NCBI GenBank assembly: GCA_902168085.1
Contig: CABHOP010000013.1
Location: 1-52,757 of the forward strand
From: an uncultured Bacteroides sp.
GTDB lineage: Bacteria > Bacteroidota > Bacteroidia > Chitinophagales > Chitinophagaceae
Direction: 5' to 3'
Length of the DNA stretch: 52,757 nt
Shown: positions 33,213 to 41,629 of the stretch, piece after piece
Layout of the letters: every line of letters starts with the position of its first letter
Numbering within the stretch: the first letter of the stretch is position 1
The notes under the pieces: generated by a model
Told to the model about the DNA's origin: nothing
Databases searched by the model: none
Seen by the model: only the letters and a program-made list of their open reading frames with translations
Position numbers and translations under genes: made by a program

Positions 33213-34478
33213 TTATTTAGCAGCCACTCTCCATATGCGGTTTGTTTTGTCATCCGTTATCAGTAGCGCACCATCGGGTGTTACAGTTACACCCACAGGT
33301 CGGCCATGTACTTTGTCCTTTTCAATATCAGCTATAAAACCTGTCAGGAAGTCTTCCATCGCCCCCGCAGGTTTACCGTTCTTAAATGGCACAAATACAA
33401 CCTTATAGCCCGAAAGTACCGACCGGTTCCAGGACCCGTGCTGGGCAATAAAGGCACCATTGTGATATTTAGCCGGGAATGCCGTTTTTGTATAGAAAGC
33501 CAATCCTAATGATGCAGTGTGTGCACCCAGGTTCACATCCGGCACTATCGCTTTTTTCACCAGCTCCGGCTTTTGCACCTCTACCCTTGGGTCTACATGC
33601 TGTCCCCAATAAGAGTAAGGCCACCCGTAAAAACCACCTTCCTGCACGCTGGTCAGGTAGTCAGGCACCAGGTCATCTCCCAGCTCGTCTCTTTCATTCA
33701 CGGTTGTCCACAGTACATTTGTACCGGGCGCCCAGTCCATTCCTACGGGGTTGCGCAGGCCACTGGCATATATCTGCCGATTGCTGCCATCGGGGTTCAC
33801 CGTCAGTATGGTAGCTTTCAGTATCTCGTCATCTATACCATATTCTGCTATATTACTGCCGGAGCCTATGGCTATATATATTTTCTTTGTGGTAGGATTA
33901 TAGACAATATTCCTTGTCCAGTGCTGGTTGTGCTTGCCTGCAGGCAGGTCCAGTATCTTCTGTCCGGCACCGGCTATTTTGGTATCGCCTCTTTTATACG
34001 GATAGCGCATCAGGGCATCGGTATTGGCTACATAAAACCAATTGCCTATTACCAGCATACCGAAGGACTGTTTCAAATCTTCAAGGAAGGTAAAACGTCC
34101 TTCGGGTACGCCGTCTTTATTGGCATCGCGCAGCAGTGTTATCCTATCAGCACTATTTTCCAGGTTGTTCGATTTGGATGCACCAATTACCGTAGCGCCC
34201 ACCTTTTTTACAGCGCTGTAGTTCGAATTGCTTTCTGCAACCACTACATCGCCATTGGGCAATACATACATCCAGCGTGGGTTTTCAAAGCCATCGGCAT
34301 ACAGTGTCACTTTGAGCCCATCAGGTGCTTTCGGCGTTTGCCCTTCCTCCCATCCTATCACATTGCTAAAATTGGTGACCGATTTGGTAGCAAAAGGGGC
34401 GGGCATTGTGTCCACTTTTTTAGTTTGTGCCTGTACGGCGAATGCACCAAGGAACAGAACTGTAAAACCGTATTTCAT
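33213..34478 (-). CDS. PQQ-dependent sugar dehydrogenase-like (sorbosone dehydrogenase family) beta-propeller
   Basis: A 421-residue secreted protein. The signal peptide MKYGFTVLFLGAFAVQAQ is clear, with cleavage after about 18. The rest is a six-bladed beta-propeller of the soluble glucose/sorbosone dehydrogenase family. Recognisable pieces are PRWMYVLPNGDVVVAES, 'KHNQHWTRNIVYNP' (catalytic His region), 'GLRNPVGMDWAPGTNVLWTT', 'DELGDDLVPDY', 'GGFYGWPYSY', 'GSWNRSVLSGYKVV' and the end blade 'GRPVGVTVTPDGALLITDD'. It would oxidise an aldose or sorbosone-like sugar in the periplasm with PQQ as cofactor; no pqq synthesis genes are in the window. Divergent from the TonB receptor gene (92 bases between starts), suggesting shared regulation. 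Confidence 0.85.
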   Translation of the reverse strand: MKYGFTVLFLGAFAVQAQTKKVDTMPAPFATKSVTNFSNVIGWEEGQTPKAPDGLKVTLYADGFENPRWMYVLPNGDVVVAESNSNYSAVKKVGATVIGASKSNNLENSADRITLLRDANKDGVPEGRFTFLEDLKQSFGMLVIGNWFYVANTDALMRYPYKRGDTKIAGAGQKILDLPAGKHNQHWTRNIVYNPTTKKIYIAIGSGSNIAEYGIDDEILKATILTVNPDGSNRQIYASGLRNPVGMDWAPGTNVLWTTVNERDELGDDLVPDYLTSVQEGGFYGWPYSYWGQHVDPRVEVQKPELVKKAIVPDVNLGAHTASLGLAFYTKTAFPAKYHNGAFIAQHGSWNRSVLSGYKVVFVPFKNGKPAGAMEDFLTGFIADIEKDKVHGRPVGVTVTPDGALLITDDKTNRIWRVAAK

Positions 34479-34570
34479 AACAAGGATTTTCTGAACTAAC
34501 CACGGTAAAAAACTATACCAATGTTGCAGATTGTGGCATGAAATTTAAATTTGGTAACAAACTGTGCTTC

Positions 34571-36640
34571 ATGAATAAACTGCTACTTGCTGCTTGCATA
34601 TGTCCTGTCTATGCAATGGCTCAAACGGATACGCTCTTAATCCCAACAGACTCCTTAAAAGGCGGCATATTGAGCGAAGTAGTGGTGCGCGCATACGAGC
34701 AGCATACTAATATCGTAGATGCACCTGTAGCCATCAGCATAGTACGTAGTGAACAGTTAAGTAGGTTTAATAACACGAGCATCCTGCCTGCCATTAACAA
34801 TATGCCCGGGCTTCGTATGGAAGAACGTTCGCCGGGCAGTTTTCGTTTGGGCATTCGGGGCAGTAGCTACAATGCACCTTTTGGTGTGCGCAATATCAAA
34901 ACCTATTACAATGGTATTCCGTTCACTGATGCGGGTGGTACTACTTATCTCAACCAGTTGGGCTATTACAATATTCAGTCGCTGGAGGTGATAAAAGAGC
35001 CCGGGGCCAGCTTATATGGTGCAGGTACCGGTGGTGTTATGCTTATTAACAGTATTACACCTGAAACCTGGCACACAGGTGGCAGCATAGCATATACTAC
35101 CGGTAGCTTCAATCAGCAAAATATAATGGGCGAGGCGCGTATAGGCGATTCTTCCTTTCAAAACACGCTACGATATCAACATTTATCAAGCGATGGCTAC
35201 CGGCAACAGTCAGCATTGCGAAGGGATGTTATATCATGGGATGCCGTATTGAATAATAATGGTCGCAGTTTGTTATCGGCCCACTTCCTTTATAGCGACC
35301 TATATTATCAAACGCCGGGTGCACTCACCTTAGCGCAATACGAACAAAACCCTCAGCAGGCAAGGCTCACAGCCAATAACATTCCCGGCGCGGTAGATAA
35401 CAAAGCAGCCATATACCAGCGCAGCTTCCTCAGCGGCTTCACTTATCAATATATCTACAATCAACACTGGCAATCTACGGCTACTGCATTTGCCACGTAC
35501 ACCCGTCTCATCAACCCCACCATCCGCAACTACTCACGTGTAGCACAGCCCAACTTGGGTGCGCGTAAAGTATTGAAGTATGAGAACGACATCGGTACAA
35601 GCAAGCTGCAATGGCTATTGGGTGGTGAGACGCAGCAAGGCTATAGCACAGAAAACACCTATTTGAACATTGCAGGCAACCCCGGCAACATGCAGCAGCA
35701 AAATGAAGTAAGTAATAACATATTGTTTGGCTTTACACAACTAAGCTGGCAGATACACAAATGGTTGTTCACCGGTGGCGTGAGTGTCAATCGTTATGAA
35801 ACACGGTTGCAACAGCTATTCCCAACACAGCGCGCTGAAATAAAACGTGTATACCCTGTGCAGGTCTCTCCGCGGCTGGCAATACTATATAAGCTCAATA
35901 CCAATAATGCGATCTACGCTTCTGTAGCGAAAGGCTATGCACCACCCGCTACTGATCAATTGGTGCCTACCGGTAGCGCTGCCAATTTATCTTTGGTCCC
36001 TACCGAGGGCTGGAACTATGAAGCCGGCACACGCGGATATATACTGGATGGCCGCTTGTATTATGACCTCACAGTGTTCTATATGCAGCTTTCCAACACC
36101 ATAGCTCAGCGCCGCGATGCTGCTGGTGGCGATTACTATGTAAATGCTGGTGGCACACAGCAGGCGGGCGCAGAAGTACTATTACACTATCGCTTCATAC
36201 AAAATGAGTCGCTGTTTATAAACCGTTTCAATATACAGGCTTCTTATACCTACAATCATTTCAGGTATCAAAACTTCATACAGCTCAGCGAAGATTATTC
36301 CGGTAAGGCATTGCCGGGTGTGCCGCCACATACTGCTGCATTGGGTATCGATATTGCTACACGCATTGGCTTATACCTGCACCTGAATGGCTATTACAAC
36401 GATAGGATTCCGCTAAATGACGCGAACAACGCCTATGCCAATGCATATACCATCGCAGACGCACGATTGGGGTACAAATGGAAATACAAACGTTGGGCGG
36501 CAGATATATTTGCGGGTGGCAACAACCTACTCAACGAAACTTATAGCCTGGGTAATGATGTTAATGCAGCAGGTGCGCGGTATTATAATGCAGCACCCGG
36601 CATTAATTATTATGCAGGCTTAGCAGTACATTTTAATTAG
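34571..36640 (+). CDS. TonB-dependent outer-membrane receptor
   Basis: A 689-residue beta-barrel receptor; start at 34571 (MNKLLLAACICPVYAMAQ), a signal peptide, with the further-upstream ATG at 34538 ignored. A plug domain spans about residues 30-160 (LSEVVVRAYEQHTN ... NNMPGLRMEERSPGSFRLGIRG ... LEVIKEPGASLYGAG). The barrel follows, with the family 'GxxY' strand pairs and a C-terminal NETYSLGNDVNAAGARYYNAAPG ... HFN strand (split). There is no carboxypeptidase-like N-terminal extension and no SusD partner, so it is more siderophore- or metal-like than a polysaccharide importer. Its ligand is unknown. It ends four bases into the App1 gene on the other strand. Confidence 0.9.
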   Translation: MNKLLLAACICPVYAMAQTDTLLIPTDSLKGGILSEVVVRAYEQHTNIVDAPVAISIVRSEQLSRFNNTSILPAINNMPGLRMEERSPGSFRLGIRGSSYNAPFGVRNIKTYYNGIPFTDAGGTTYLNQLGYYNIQSLEVIKEPGASLYGAGTGGVMLINSITPETWHTGGSIAYTTGSFNQQNIMGEARIGDSSFQNTLRYQHLSSDGYRQQSALRRDVISWDAVLNNNGRSLLSAHFLYSDLYYQTPGALTLAQYEQNPQQARLTANNIPGAVDNKAAIYQRSFLSGFTYQYIYNQHWQSTATAFATYTRLINPTIRNYSRVAQPNLGARKVLKYENDIGTSKLQWLLGGETQQGYSTENTYLNIAGNPGNMQQQNEVSNNILFGFTQLSWQIHKWLFTGGVSVNRYETRLQQLFPTQRAEIKRVYPVQVSPRLAILYKLNTNNAIYASVAKGYAPPATDQLVPTGSAANLSLVPTEGWNYEAGTRGYILDGRLYYDLTVFYMQLSNTIAQRRDAAGGDYYVNAGGTQQAGAEVLLHYRFIQNESLFINRFNIQASYTYNHFRYQNFIQLSEDYSGKALPGVPPHTAALGIDIATRIGLYLHLNGYYNDRIPLNDANNAYANAYTIADARLGYKWKYKRWAADIFAGGNNLLNETYSLGNDVNAAGARYYNAAPGINYYAGLAVHFN

Positions 36641-37644
36641 TCTTTTATCAACCCTATGCGGCGGGAATGTGCTATAGCCTCTTCGCTATGGCGAAAGTAA
36701 CACACCTCGCCACCTTCAGCTTGCATGGTGCGCTGCAGTTTATTAACGATCTCATACCTGTCTTCGCGTACATGCCGCAGGTAAATGCATAGTATACGGC
36801 CCGGAAAGTCTTTGGCCAATTGCTGGTAAATAAAAGGGTCCTGCTGGCTATCATCACCCAGCAACACAAACTGTTTATCCTCGTATGTCTTCAGCAGCCT
36901 TACGATGCGTATGTATTTACCGTTGTGGTTATTCTGCCCCGTCTTCAGGAACTGGCTGATGTGCTTTATTTGATTCAATAAATACACGCCATCCGGTACT
37001 CCATTGTGGTCGGCAAAATTGCGGATGTAATCATACAGGTTCCATTCGCTGCTGGATACATAGAAGAAAGGCCTGCCACCCCGCGCCAGTAATTGATAAT
37101 GCCTAACCACACCCTCAAAAGGTTTTCGGGTACGCGCATTACTTGTCAGCAGTACATATAAGCGTTTACGCAGGTTGGATGAATGCGAAATGAGGAAAGT
37201 ATCATCTATATCGGATATAAAGGCAATACTGGAATCACCCGGTATAAATATCTTACCGTGCCCGGTTATCTGCCCCCACCTGCGGTGCATAAACGATACT
37301 GCCACGTCGTGCCACCCCGGTGGCAGCAATTGCGGCGATGTCCATTCAAATCCAAAGAACCCATCATCTTCTGTAGTAGTGGTATAAGCCTGTCCCATCC
37401 AGTGGAGTGTTACTTCTACACGGGGTTTAGTCTTTACCATAAACAGGCGTATCAATGCCAAAGCATTCCGCAGCACCTTATTTTTAAAGCTCTTTCTGCC
37501 AAAAGGAGACACACTGAATACGTGGCCGTGCACCTTCAGCGCCTCATCATCACCAAAGCCGTGATATACCTTAACCACCGGCATTGTATTCAGCCTGAAC
37601 AGACTATACACCCATTGGCGCAGTTTTTTTATAGTATTGATCAA
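36637..37644 (-). CDS. App1-family phosphatidate phosphatase
   Basis: A 335-residue protein of the App1/DUF2183 family. The HAD-type catalytic motif D-x-D-x-T/F appears as ISDIDDTFLISHS (about 145-157). An Asp nucleophile and a later 'LLGDDSQQDP' block provide metal ligands. Upstream 'WTSPQLLPPGWHDV' forms the usual beta-rich N-domain. App1 proteins dephosphorylate phosphatidic acid to diacylglycerol at membranes. This matches the adjoining divergent gene, a diacylglycerol kinase-family enzyme that makes the reverse product. Convergent overlap of four bases with the TonB receptor gene. Confidence 0.88.
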   Translation of the reverse strand: MINTIKKLRQWVYSLFRLNTMPVVKVYHGFGDDEALKVHGHVFSVSPFGRKSFKNKVLRNALALIRLFMVKTKPRVEVTLHWMGQAYTTTTEDDGFFGFEWTSPQLLPPGWHDVAVSFMHRRWGQITGHGKIFIPGDSSIAFISDIDDTFLISHSSNLRKRLYVLLTSNARTRKPFEGVVRHYQLLARGGRPFFYVSSSEWNLYDYIRNFADHNGVPDGVYLLNQIKHISQFLKTGQNNHNGKYIRIVRLLKTYEDKQFVLLGDDSQQDPFIYQQLAKDFPGRILCIYLRHVREDRYEIVNKLQRTMQAEGGEVCYFRHSEEAIAHSRRIGLIKD

Positions 37645-37686
37645 GCCCTTAGCGGTTTATTATTGGTTAACAACAAATTAAAAAGC

Positions 37687-38580
37687 ATGCCACTATCCCC
37701 CGGCTCGCGCGTACTGTTTGTCATCAACCCTATTTCGGGCGGGCAGCCAAAGGCTTCTCTTGAACAAGTTATCAAAGAGCACTGCAGCGATAAAGACATC
37801 ATTACAGAGCTATTTACCCTTAGCGGTAAAGACGATGAAAGCTCCCTGCAGTACTGGATAAAAGACTGGAAGCCCGACATGGTAGTAGCCGTAGGTGGCG
37901 ATGGCACCCTGAAACTAGTAGCAACCGCACTGGCAGACACCAACATACTTACCGGCCTTATACCTGCAGGCTCTGCCAATGGGATGGCCCGTGAACTGGG
38001 CTTCCCGGCCACACCCGAAGCCTGCCTGGAGATACTGTGGAATGGCGATGACAAAGCCATAGACCTGGTAGAGATAAACGATCATCTTTCCATACACCTG
38101 AGCGATATAGGCATGAATGCCCAGCTCATCAAGTATTTTGAAGACAGCGACCACCGTGGCAAATGGGGCTATATGCGTGAAGCATGGCGTGTGGTAGCCA
38201 ACAAGAGCCAACTCAAAGCAACTATAACCCTGGATGGTAAAACCATACGGCGCAATGCCCTGATGATAGTAGTAGCCAATGCTTCCAAATACGGCACCGG
38301 TGCTGTTATCAATCCCGAAGGTGATATAAGCGACGGGCGCTTTGAGGTCATTGTAATGAAACGCCTATCGCTGTGGGAGATACTGAAGATGCTCTGCAAC
38401 GTCAGCCGTTTTGATAAGCGCAAGACAGAGATACTGCAAGCCAAAGAGCTTACCATCAAGCTGAAAAAGCCTGCCCACTTCCAGGTAGATGGGGAATATC
38501 TTGGCAAGACCGCAGCGCTGCACGCAGTGATAAAACCCCGCAGTCTCCGCATGGTATTACCCGTTAACGATGCGGTGTAA
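37687..38580 (+). CDS. Diacylglycerol kinase-family lipid kinase (copy 2)
   Basis: A 297-residue DAGK catalytic-family protein starting at 37687 (MPLSPGSRVLFVINP). A much longer frame extends upstream from 37183, but there it only mirrors the App1 gene. The family nucleotide loop 'VVAVGGDGTLKLVATAL' (about 62-78) and 'LIPAGSANGMARELG' are present. The substrate-side 'DLVEINDHLSIHLSDIGMNAQLIKYF' and the C-terminal sandwich 'HFQVDGEYLG' also match. It is divergent from the App1 phosphatase with only 42 bases between the starts, suggesting one shared control region for a phosphatidate/diacylglycerol pair. The 3' end overlaps the following acetyltransferase gene by 17 bases on the opposite strand. 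Confidence 0.88.
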   Translation: MPLSPGSRVLFVINPISGGQPKASLEQVIKEHCSDKDIITELFTLSGKDDESSLQYWIKDWKPDMVVAVGGDGTLKLVATALADTNILTGLIPAGSANGMARELGFPATPEACLEILWNGDDKAIDLVEINDHLSIHLSDIGMNAQLIKYFEDSDHRGKWGYMREAWRVVANKSQLKATITLDGKTIRRNALMIVVANASKYGTGAVINPEGDISDGRFEVIVMKRLSLWEILKMLCNVSRFDKRKTEILQAKELTIKLKKPAHFQVDGEYLGKTAALHAVIKPRSLRMVLPVNDAV

Positions 38581-39118
38581 GTAGCGTATAAACGTATGCA
38601 TCTACATACGCATCGTTGTGCATGATATAATCTTTAAAGAAAGCATCACGTGTAAAGCCATTGCGCTCTACCACCTGTATGGATGCGGCATTGTCAGGGT
38701 TTATTATAGCCTCTATAGCATGTAGCTTCATATCATTGAAGGCAAAGTCTATCACGGCTTTTATGGCTTCCTGCATCAGGCCTTTACCCTGATGGTCTTT
38801 ATGCAGTATATAGCCCAACTCTGCACGGTGGTTCTCTTTAGAGATGTTGAAGTAACCGATAGCACCCACCATCTCACCACTACCTTTCAGCGTGATGGCA
38901 AAGTTGATGCCTTCATTAGTAGCTACATTGTTCCGTATCACGTTGATAAGTGCTTCCGCATCTTCCACATTTTTTGCCAATGGGCGCGGTACATAGCGCA
39001 TCGTCTCCGGATCGGAACGCATGGAGAACATAACATGCTTATCCTCCAAAACCATCTCGCGCAGGATAAGACGTTCTGTAGTAAGTGTAGGATGTGGTGT
39101 GAAGTTTATAGTCAACAT
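38564..39118 (-). CDS. RimJ/RimL-type GNAT acetyltransferase
   Basis: A 184-residue acetyltransferase starting at 39118 (MLTINFTPHPTLTTERLILR); the upstream frame extension crosses into the CDGSH gene. The 'TERLILREM' start, 'YFNISKENHRAELGYILHKDHQGKGLMQEAIKAV' (split; the acyl-CoA loop is H-Q-G-K-G-L) and 'NAASIQVVERNGF' are typical of RimJ/RimL/ YdaF-like enzymes that acetylate protein N-termini or small amines. The true substrate is unknown. It starts four bases after the CDGSH gene stop codon on the same strand, so they are likely co-transcribed. Confidence 0.88.
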   Translation of the reverse strand: MLTINFTPHPTLTTERLILREMVLEDKHVMFSMRSDPETMRYVPRPLAKNVEDAEALINVIRNNVATNEGINFAITLKGSGEMVGAIGYFNISKENHRAELGYILHKDHQGKGLMQEAIKAVIDFAFNDMKLHAIEAIINPDNAASIQVVERNGFTRDAFFKDYIMHNDAYVDAYVYTLLTPHR

Positions 39119-39122
39119 GGTT

Positions 39123-39347
39123 TTATGCTTTTTTAGGTGGCAAATCGAAGGCCATCGCTTCGTGTTCAAAATGGCCTTTGTGGCTGCCATCGCAAAAAGG
39201 TTTGTTCTTAGACAAGCCACAGCGGCAGATAGAAACCACCTCGCGGCCCATCAAGCCATATGGATTGCCTTCTTTATCCACTATTTCAAAGTCGCCCTCT
39301 ATCTTCAGAGAGCCATTGTTGTTCACTGTTATTTTTGTAGTAGCCAT
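39123..39347 (-). CDS. CDGSH iron-sulfur domain protein
   Basis: A 74-residue small iron-sulfur protein. The diagnostic sequence 'CRCGLSKNKPFCDGSH' (residues about 42-57) holds the three cysteines and one histidine that bind a [2Fe-2S] cluster of the mitoNEET type. It follows the N-terminal beta-strands 'ITVNNNGSLKIEGDFEIVD'-like. It is a cytoplasmic electron- or cluster-handling protein; no membrane anchor is visible. Upstream lies the GIY-YIG gene 16 bases away; downstream the acetyltransferase gene starts four bases after its stop. Confidence 0.92.
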   Translation of the reverse strand: MATTKITVNNNGSLKIEGDFEIVDKEGNPYGLMGREVVSICRCGLSKNKPFCDGSHKGHFEHEAMAFDLPPKKA

Positions 39348-39363
39348 AATTATCTTCTAATCT

Positions 39364-40212
39364 TTATATCTCAAACTGTTTTAGTTGTATTCCATTTGCG
39401 GTTTTCCATTCAATAGGCCCGCTTGCTGATCTTCCTAAAATCATTGCTGCAGCTCTGGATGGAGAATTAAATGTGTAATGGCGTGTTGTTTTAAGAAAAT
39501 CACCGTAGGGAATCAAAGTCCCATCATTAATCATTTTTGCTTTTTCAACTCTAATGCTCTCTGATAAAGAAGGCTGCTCTTGAACTAAAAAGACTGAATC
39601 TTTAAAGACTATAAAGCCCTCTGTAGATGGCTTTCCAGAAGCATTTGCGCCGGCAGTACTCTTGCAGAAAAATGCGTGGCTTTCTTTTTCAGACTGTTCA
39701 AAAGTATCCTCTATTTGTTCAAAAATTCTATGTCCTAAGGTAGCCGTCAGAATTTTGATGTTTGACAAAAACTCTTCGAGCTCAGCTTGTTCTGCCTCTG
39801 ACAACTCCGATTTGGTTGGTGTATTTTGATTGATCGCATATCGACCAGATTTTATAGCAATATCATGTAAGCGATGTTCCAAATATTTAACACTCGCTTT
39901 ATTTAGGTATCTGTCCTTACTTCCAAAAAATATTACCTCGTTCCAAAAATCCTTATGTATCAGATGATCAGCTAGTCTTGCAAATACAATTTCAGCTTCA
40001 CCTATATATGCAGCATCATTATTATCTTCATTTTTGCCTAACAGAATATATACTCCAGGCTTCTGGAATTCACTACGAGACTGATAATCTTTCACCCTTA
40101 TTCTGGGCACCTTAATACCGATACCTGTCCAATTAGACAATTCAGCTGTCACTAGACCATTCACACTCCCCTCTACTAAAAATAATCTGATAGTTTTTCC
40201 AAAAGGATTCAT
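39364..40212 (-). CDS. GIY-YIG nuclease-family protein with C-terminal DUF4357
   Basis: A 282-residue protein. The N-terminal half carries a GIY-YIG-like core: YILLGKNEDNNDAAYIGEAEIVFARLADH, split here (YILLG at about residue 55, YIGEA at about 70), with Arg/His downstream. The C-terminal part is DUF4357 ('DGTLIPYGDFLKTTRHYTFNSPSRAAAMILG', split), a domain often attached to restriction/repair nucleases. Such proteins are thought to act in DNA repair or mobile DNA. Base composition is visibly more A/T-rich than its neighbours, and the coding style differs (many Lys, Glu, Ser), suggesting horizontal acquisition. Same direction as the methyltransferase gene upstream (20 bases). Confidence 0.75.
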   Translation of the reverse strand: MNPFGKTIRLFLVEGSVNGLVTAELSNWTGIGIKVPRIRVKDYQSRSEFQKPGVYILLGKNEDNNDAAYIGEAEIVFARLADHLIHKDFWNEVIFFGSKDRYLNKASVKYLEHRLHDIAIKSGRYAINQNTPTKSELSEAEQAELEEFLSNIKILTATLGHRIFEQIEDTFEQSEKESHAFFCKSTAGANASGKPSTEGFIVFKDSVFLVQEQPSLSESIRVEKAKMINDGTLIPYGDFLKTTRHYTFNSPSRAAAMILGRSASGPIEWKTANGIQLKQFEI

Positions 40213-40232
40213 TAATATAGGCTTTATACGAA

Positions 40233-41414
40233 TTAAATATCGGTTTCTTTCACCACCTTTCTTGTCCCTTCGTATAGTTCATATTCCAGTAGGCGGCAAT
40301 CGATGGTACTGTTGTAAAACTCGATACGGCGTTTGGCTTTGAGGCCTATTTTCTTAGCCAGGTCTAGGTTTCCTGTAAATACATAGCCATAATAGCCTTT
40401 ACATTTCTGCTTCATAAAATCGCCAATGCGGGCGTAGGTTTCTTCCAGTTCGGTTTCCTCACCCAGCCTGTCGCCATATTCGGGGTTTACAAACATCACC
40501 CCTTTTTCACCCTCGGGCACGGTGGTGTCTGCAAAGTCGCATTTCTGGAATTCTATCATCTTCACCACGCCGGCTGCTATCGCATTTTTGCGGGCATTGG
40601 CTATCGCCACTTCGCTATAATCGCTGGCGATAATTTTCAAACCGGGTAACTCCTGTATCTGCTCATCCAGTATATCCATTTCCTTTGCATATACTTCATC
40701 ATCGTAACCTATCAGGTGCATAAAGGCATAGTTGGTACGGAACAGGCCGGGACGGGTATTGGTAGCTATCAGCGCGGCCTCTATAGCCAGCGTACCAGAG
40801 CCACACATGGGATTTACAAACGGCGACTTCCTATCCCACTGGCTGGCGAGGATGGTAGATGCCGCCAGTGCTTCCAGCATCGGGGCACGGCCGGGTATTT
40901 TGCGATAACCATGGCGTGCCAGCGAATCGCCTGAAGTATCTATAAACAACTCCGCTGTTTCGTTTTTCCAGAAGAGGTGAATTACGGCACCGGTCAGCTC
41001 TGCACCTGTTGAGGGGCGCTTGCCCGTTTTATCACGCATTCTATCCACAATAGCATCCTTTACACGCAGGTTGGCAAACATGCTGTTGTTGATGGTATCG
41101 TTCATCACATTGCTGGTGATGGAGAAATAGCCATCTTCGGGCAATATCTCTTCCCAGGGCAGCTTTACGGCATTGTTATATATATCATCCGCATTTTCCG
41201 CCGTGAATTGCTTGAGGCTATAAAGCACCTGGCTGCCGCAGCGCAGGTTCAGGTTCAGTTTGATGCAATCATTCATGGTGGCAAACAGGTGCACACCGGT
41301 TATAAAGGTTTCTTCCACCTCGAAGCCCAGTTCTTTTACCTCTTGTTCCAGGTAGGGAGCAAGGCGCTTGTGGCAGGTAATGGTTACAGGCGACTTTGTA
41401 GTATAAAATGACAT
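40233..41414 (-). CDS. THUMP-domain 23S rRNA methyltransferase-like enzyme
   Basis: A 393-residue SAM-dependent RNA methyltransferase of the RlmL/YcbY N-terminal (RlmK-less) type. An N-terminal ferredoxin-like/THUMP part (residues 1-160) binds RNA. The Rossmann methyltransferase domain follows, with 'FVNPMCGSGTLAIEAALIATN' (motif I, NPMCGSGT), 'IASDYSEVAIANARKNA' and the catalytic 'MFVNPEYGDRLGE' (the N-P-P-Y motif altered to N-P-E-Y). It probably modifies a guanine N2 in 23S rRNA, as RlmL does. It is flanked by a repeat-rich intergenic stretch on the 5' side. Family is sure; the methylated position is inferred. Confidence 0.88.
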   Translation of the reverse strand: MSFYTTKSPVTITCHKRLAPYLEQEVKELGFEVEETFITGVHLFATMNDCIKLNLNLRCGSQVLYSLKQFTAENADDIYNNAVKLPWEEILPEDGYFSITSNVMNDTINNSMFANLRVKDAIVDRMRDKTGKRPSTGAELTGAVIHLFWKNETAELFIDTSGDSLARHGYRKIPGRAPMLEALAASTILASQWDRKSPFVNPMCGSGTLAIEAALIATNTRPGLFRTNYAFMHLIGYDDEVYAKEMDILDEQIQELPGLKIIASDYSEVAIANARKNAIAAGVVKMIEFQKCDFADTTVPEGEKGVMFVNPEYGDRLGEETELEETYARIGDFMKQKCKGYYGYVFTGNLDLAKKIGLKAKRRIEFYNSTIDCRLLEYELYEGTRKVVKETDI

Positions 41415-41450
41415 TTTGTTGACTTGTTGATTGGTTGATCAGTGATAGGG

Positions 41451-41629
41451 ATTTTGTTTCTTTTTGTTTCCGGTTTTTGAGGAACTATATTTTGTTTCTA
41501 CCCCTCCCGACCTCCCCTGAAGGGGAGGGGGTGTTATTAATGACAAATAACATTACTAATTGTCAATAATTATATCTGTTGATGGTTTTTGATAGTTTTC
41601 ATGTAGTTTTTGCAGATTTTGTTTCTACC
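41451..41629. repeat. Repeats and a G/C hairpin in the gap before the methyltransferase gene
   Basis: ATTTTGTTTCT occurs at 41451-41461, 41489-41499 and 41616-41626; the last two copies extend to 14 bases (ATTTTGTTTCTACC), the third containing the helicase stop codon. Between them sits a hairpin with CCTCCCC/GGGGAGG arms around TGAA (41511-41528). CTCCCC-type palindromes are widespread intergenic elements in Bacteroidota, from memory. No gene is seen in 41415-41624. Confidence 0.5.

Noticed and set aside
37183-37686. Open frame of 168 codons continuous with the second lipid kinase, upstream of its start
   Set aside because: It lies antisense to the App1 phosphatase gene and shows no kinase similarity; the kinase domain begins just after the ATG at 37687.
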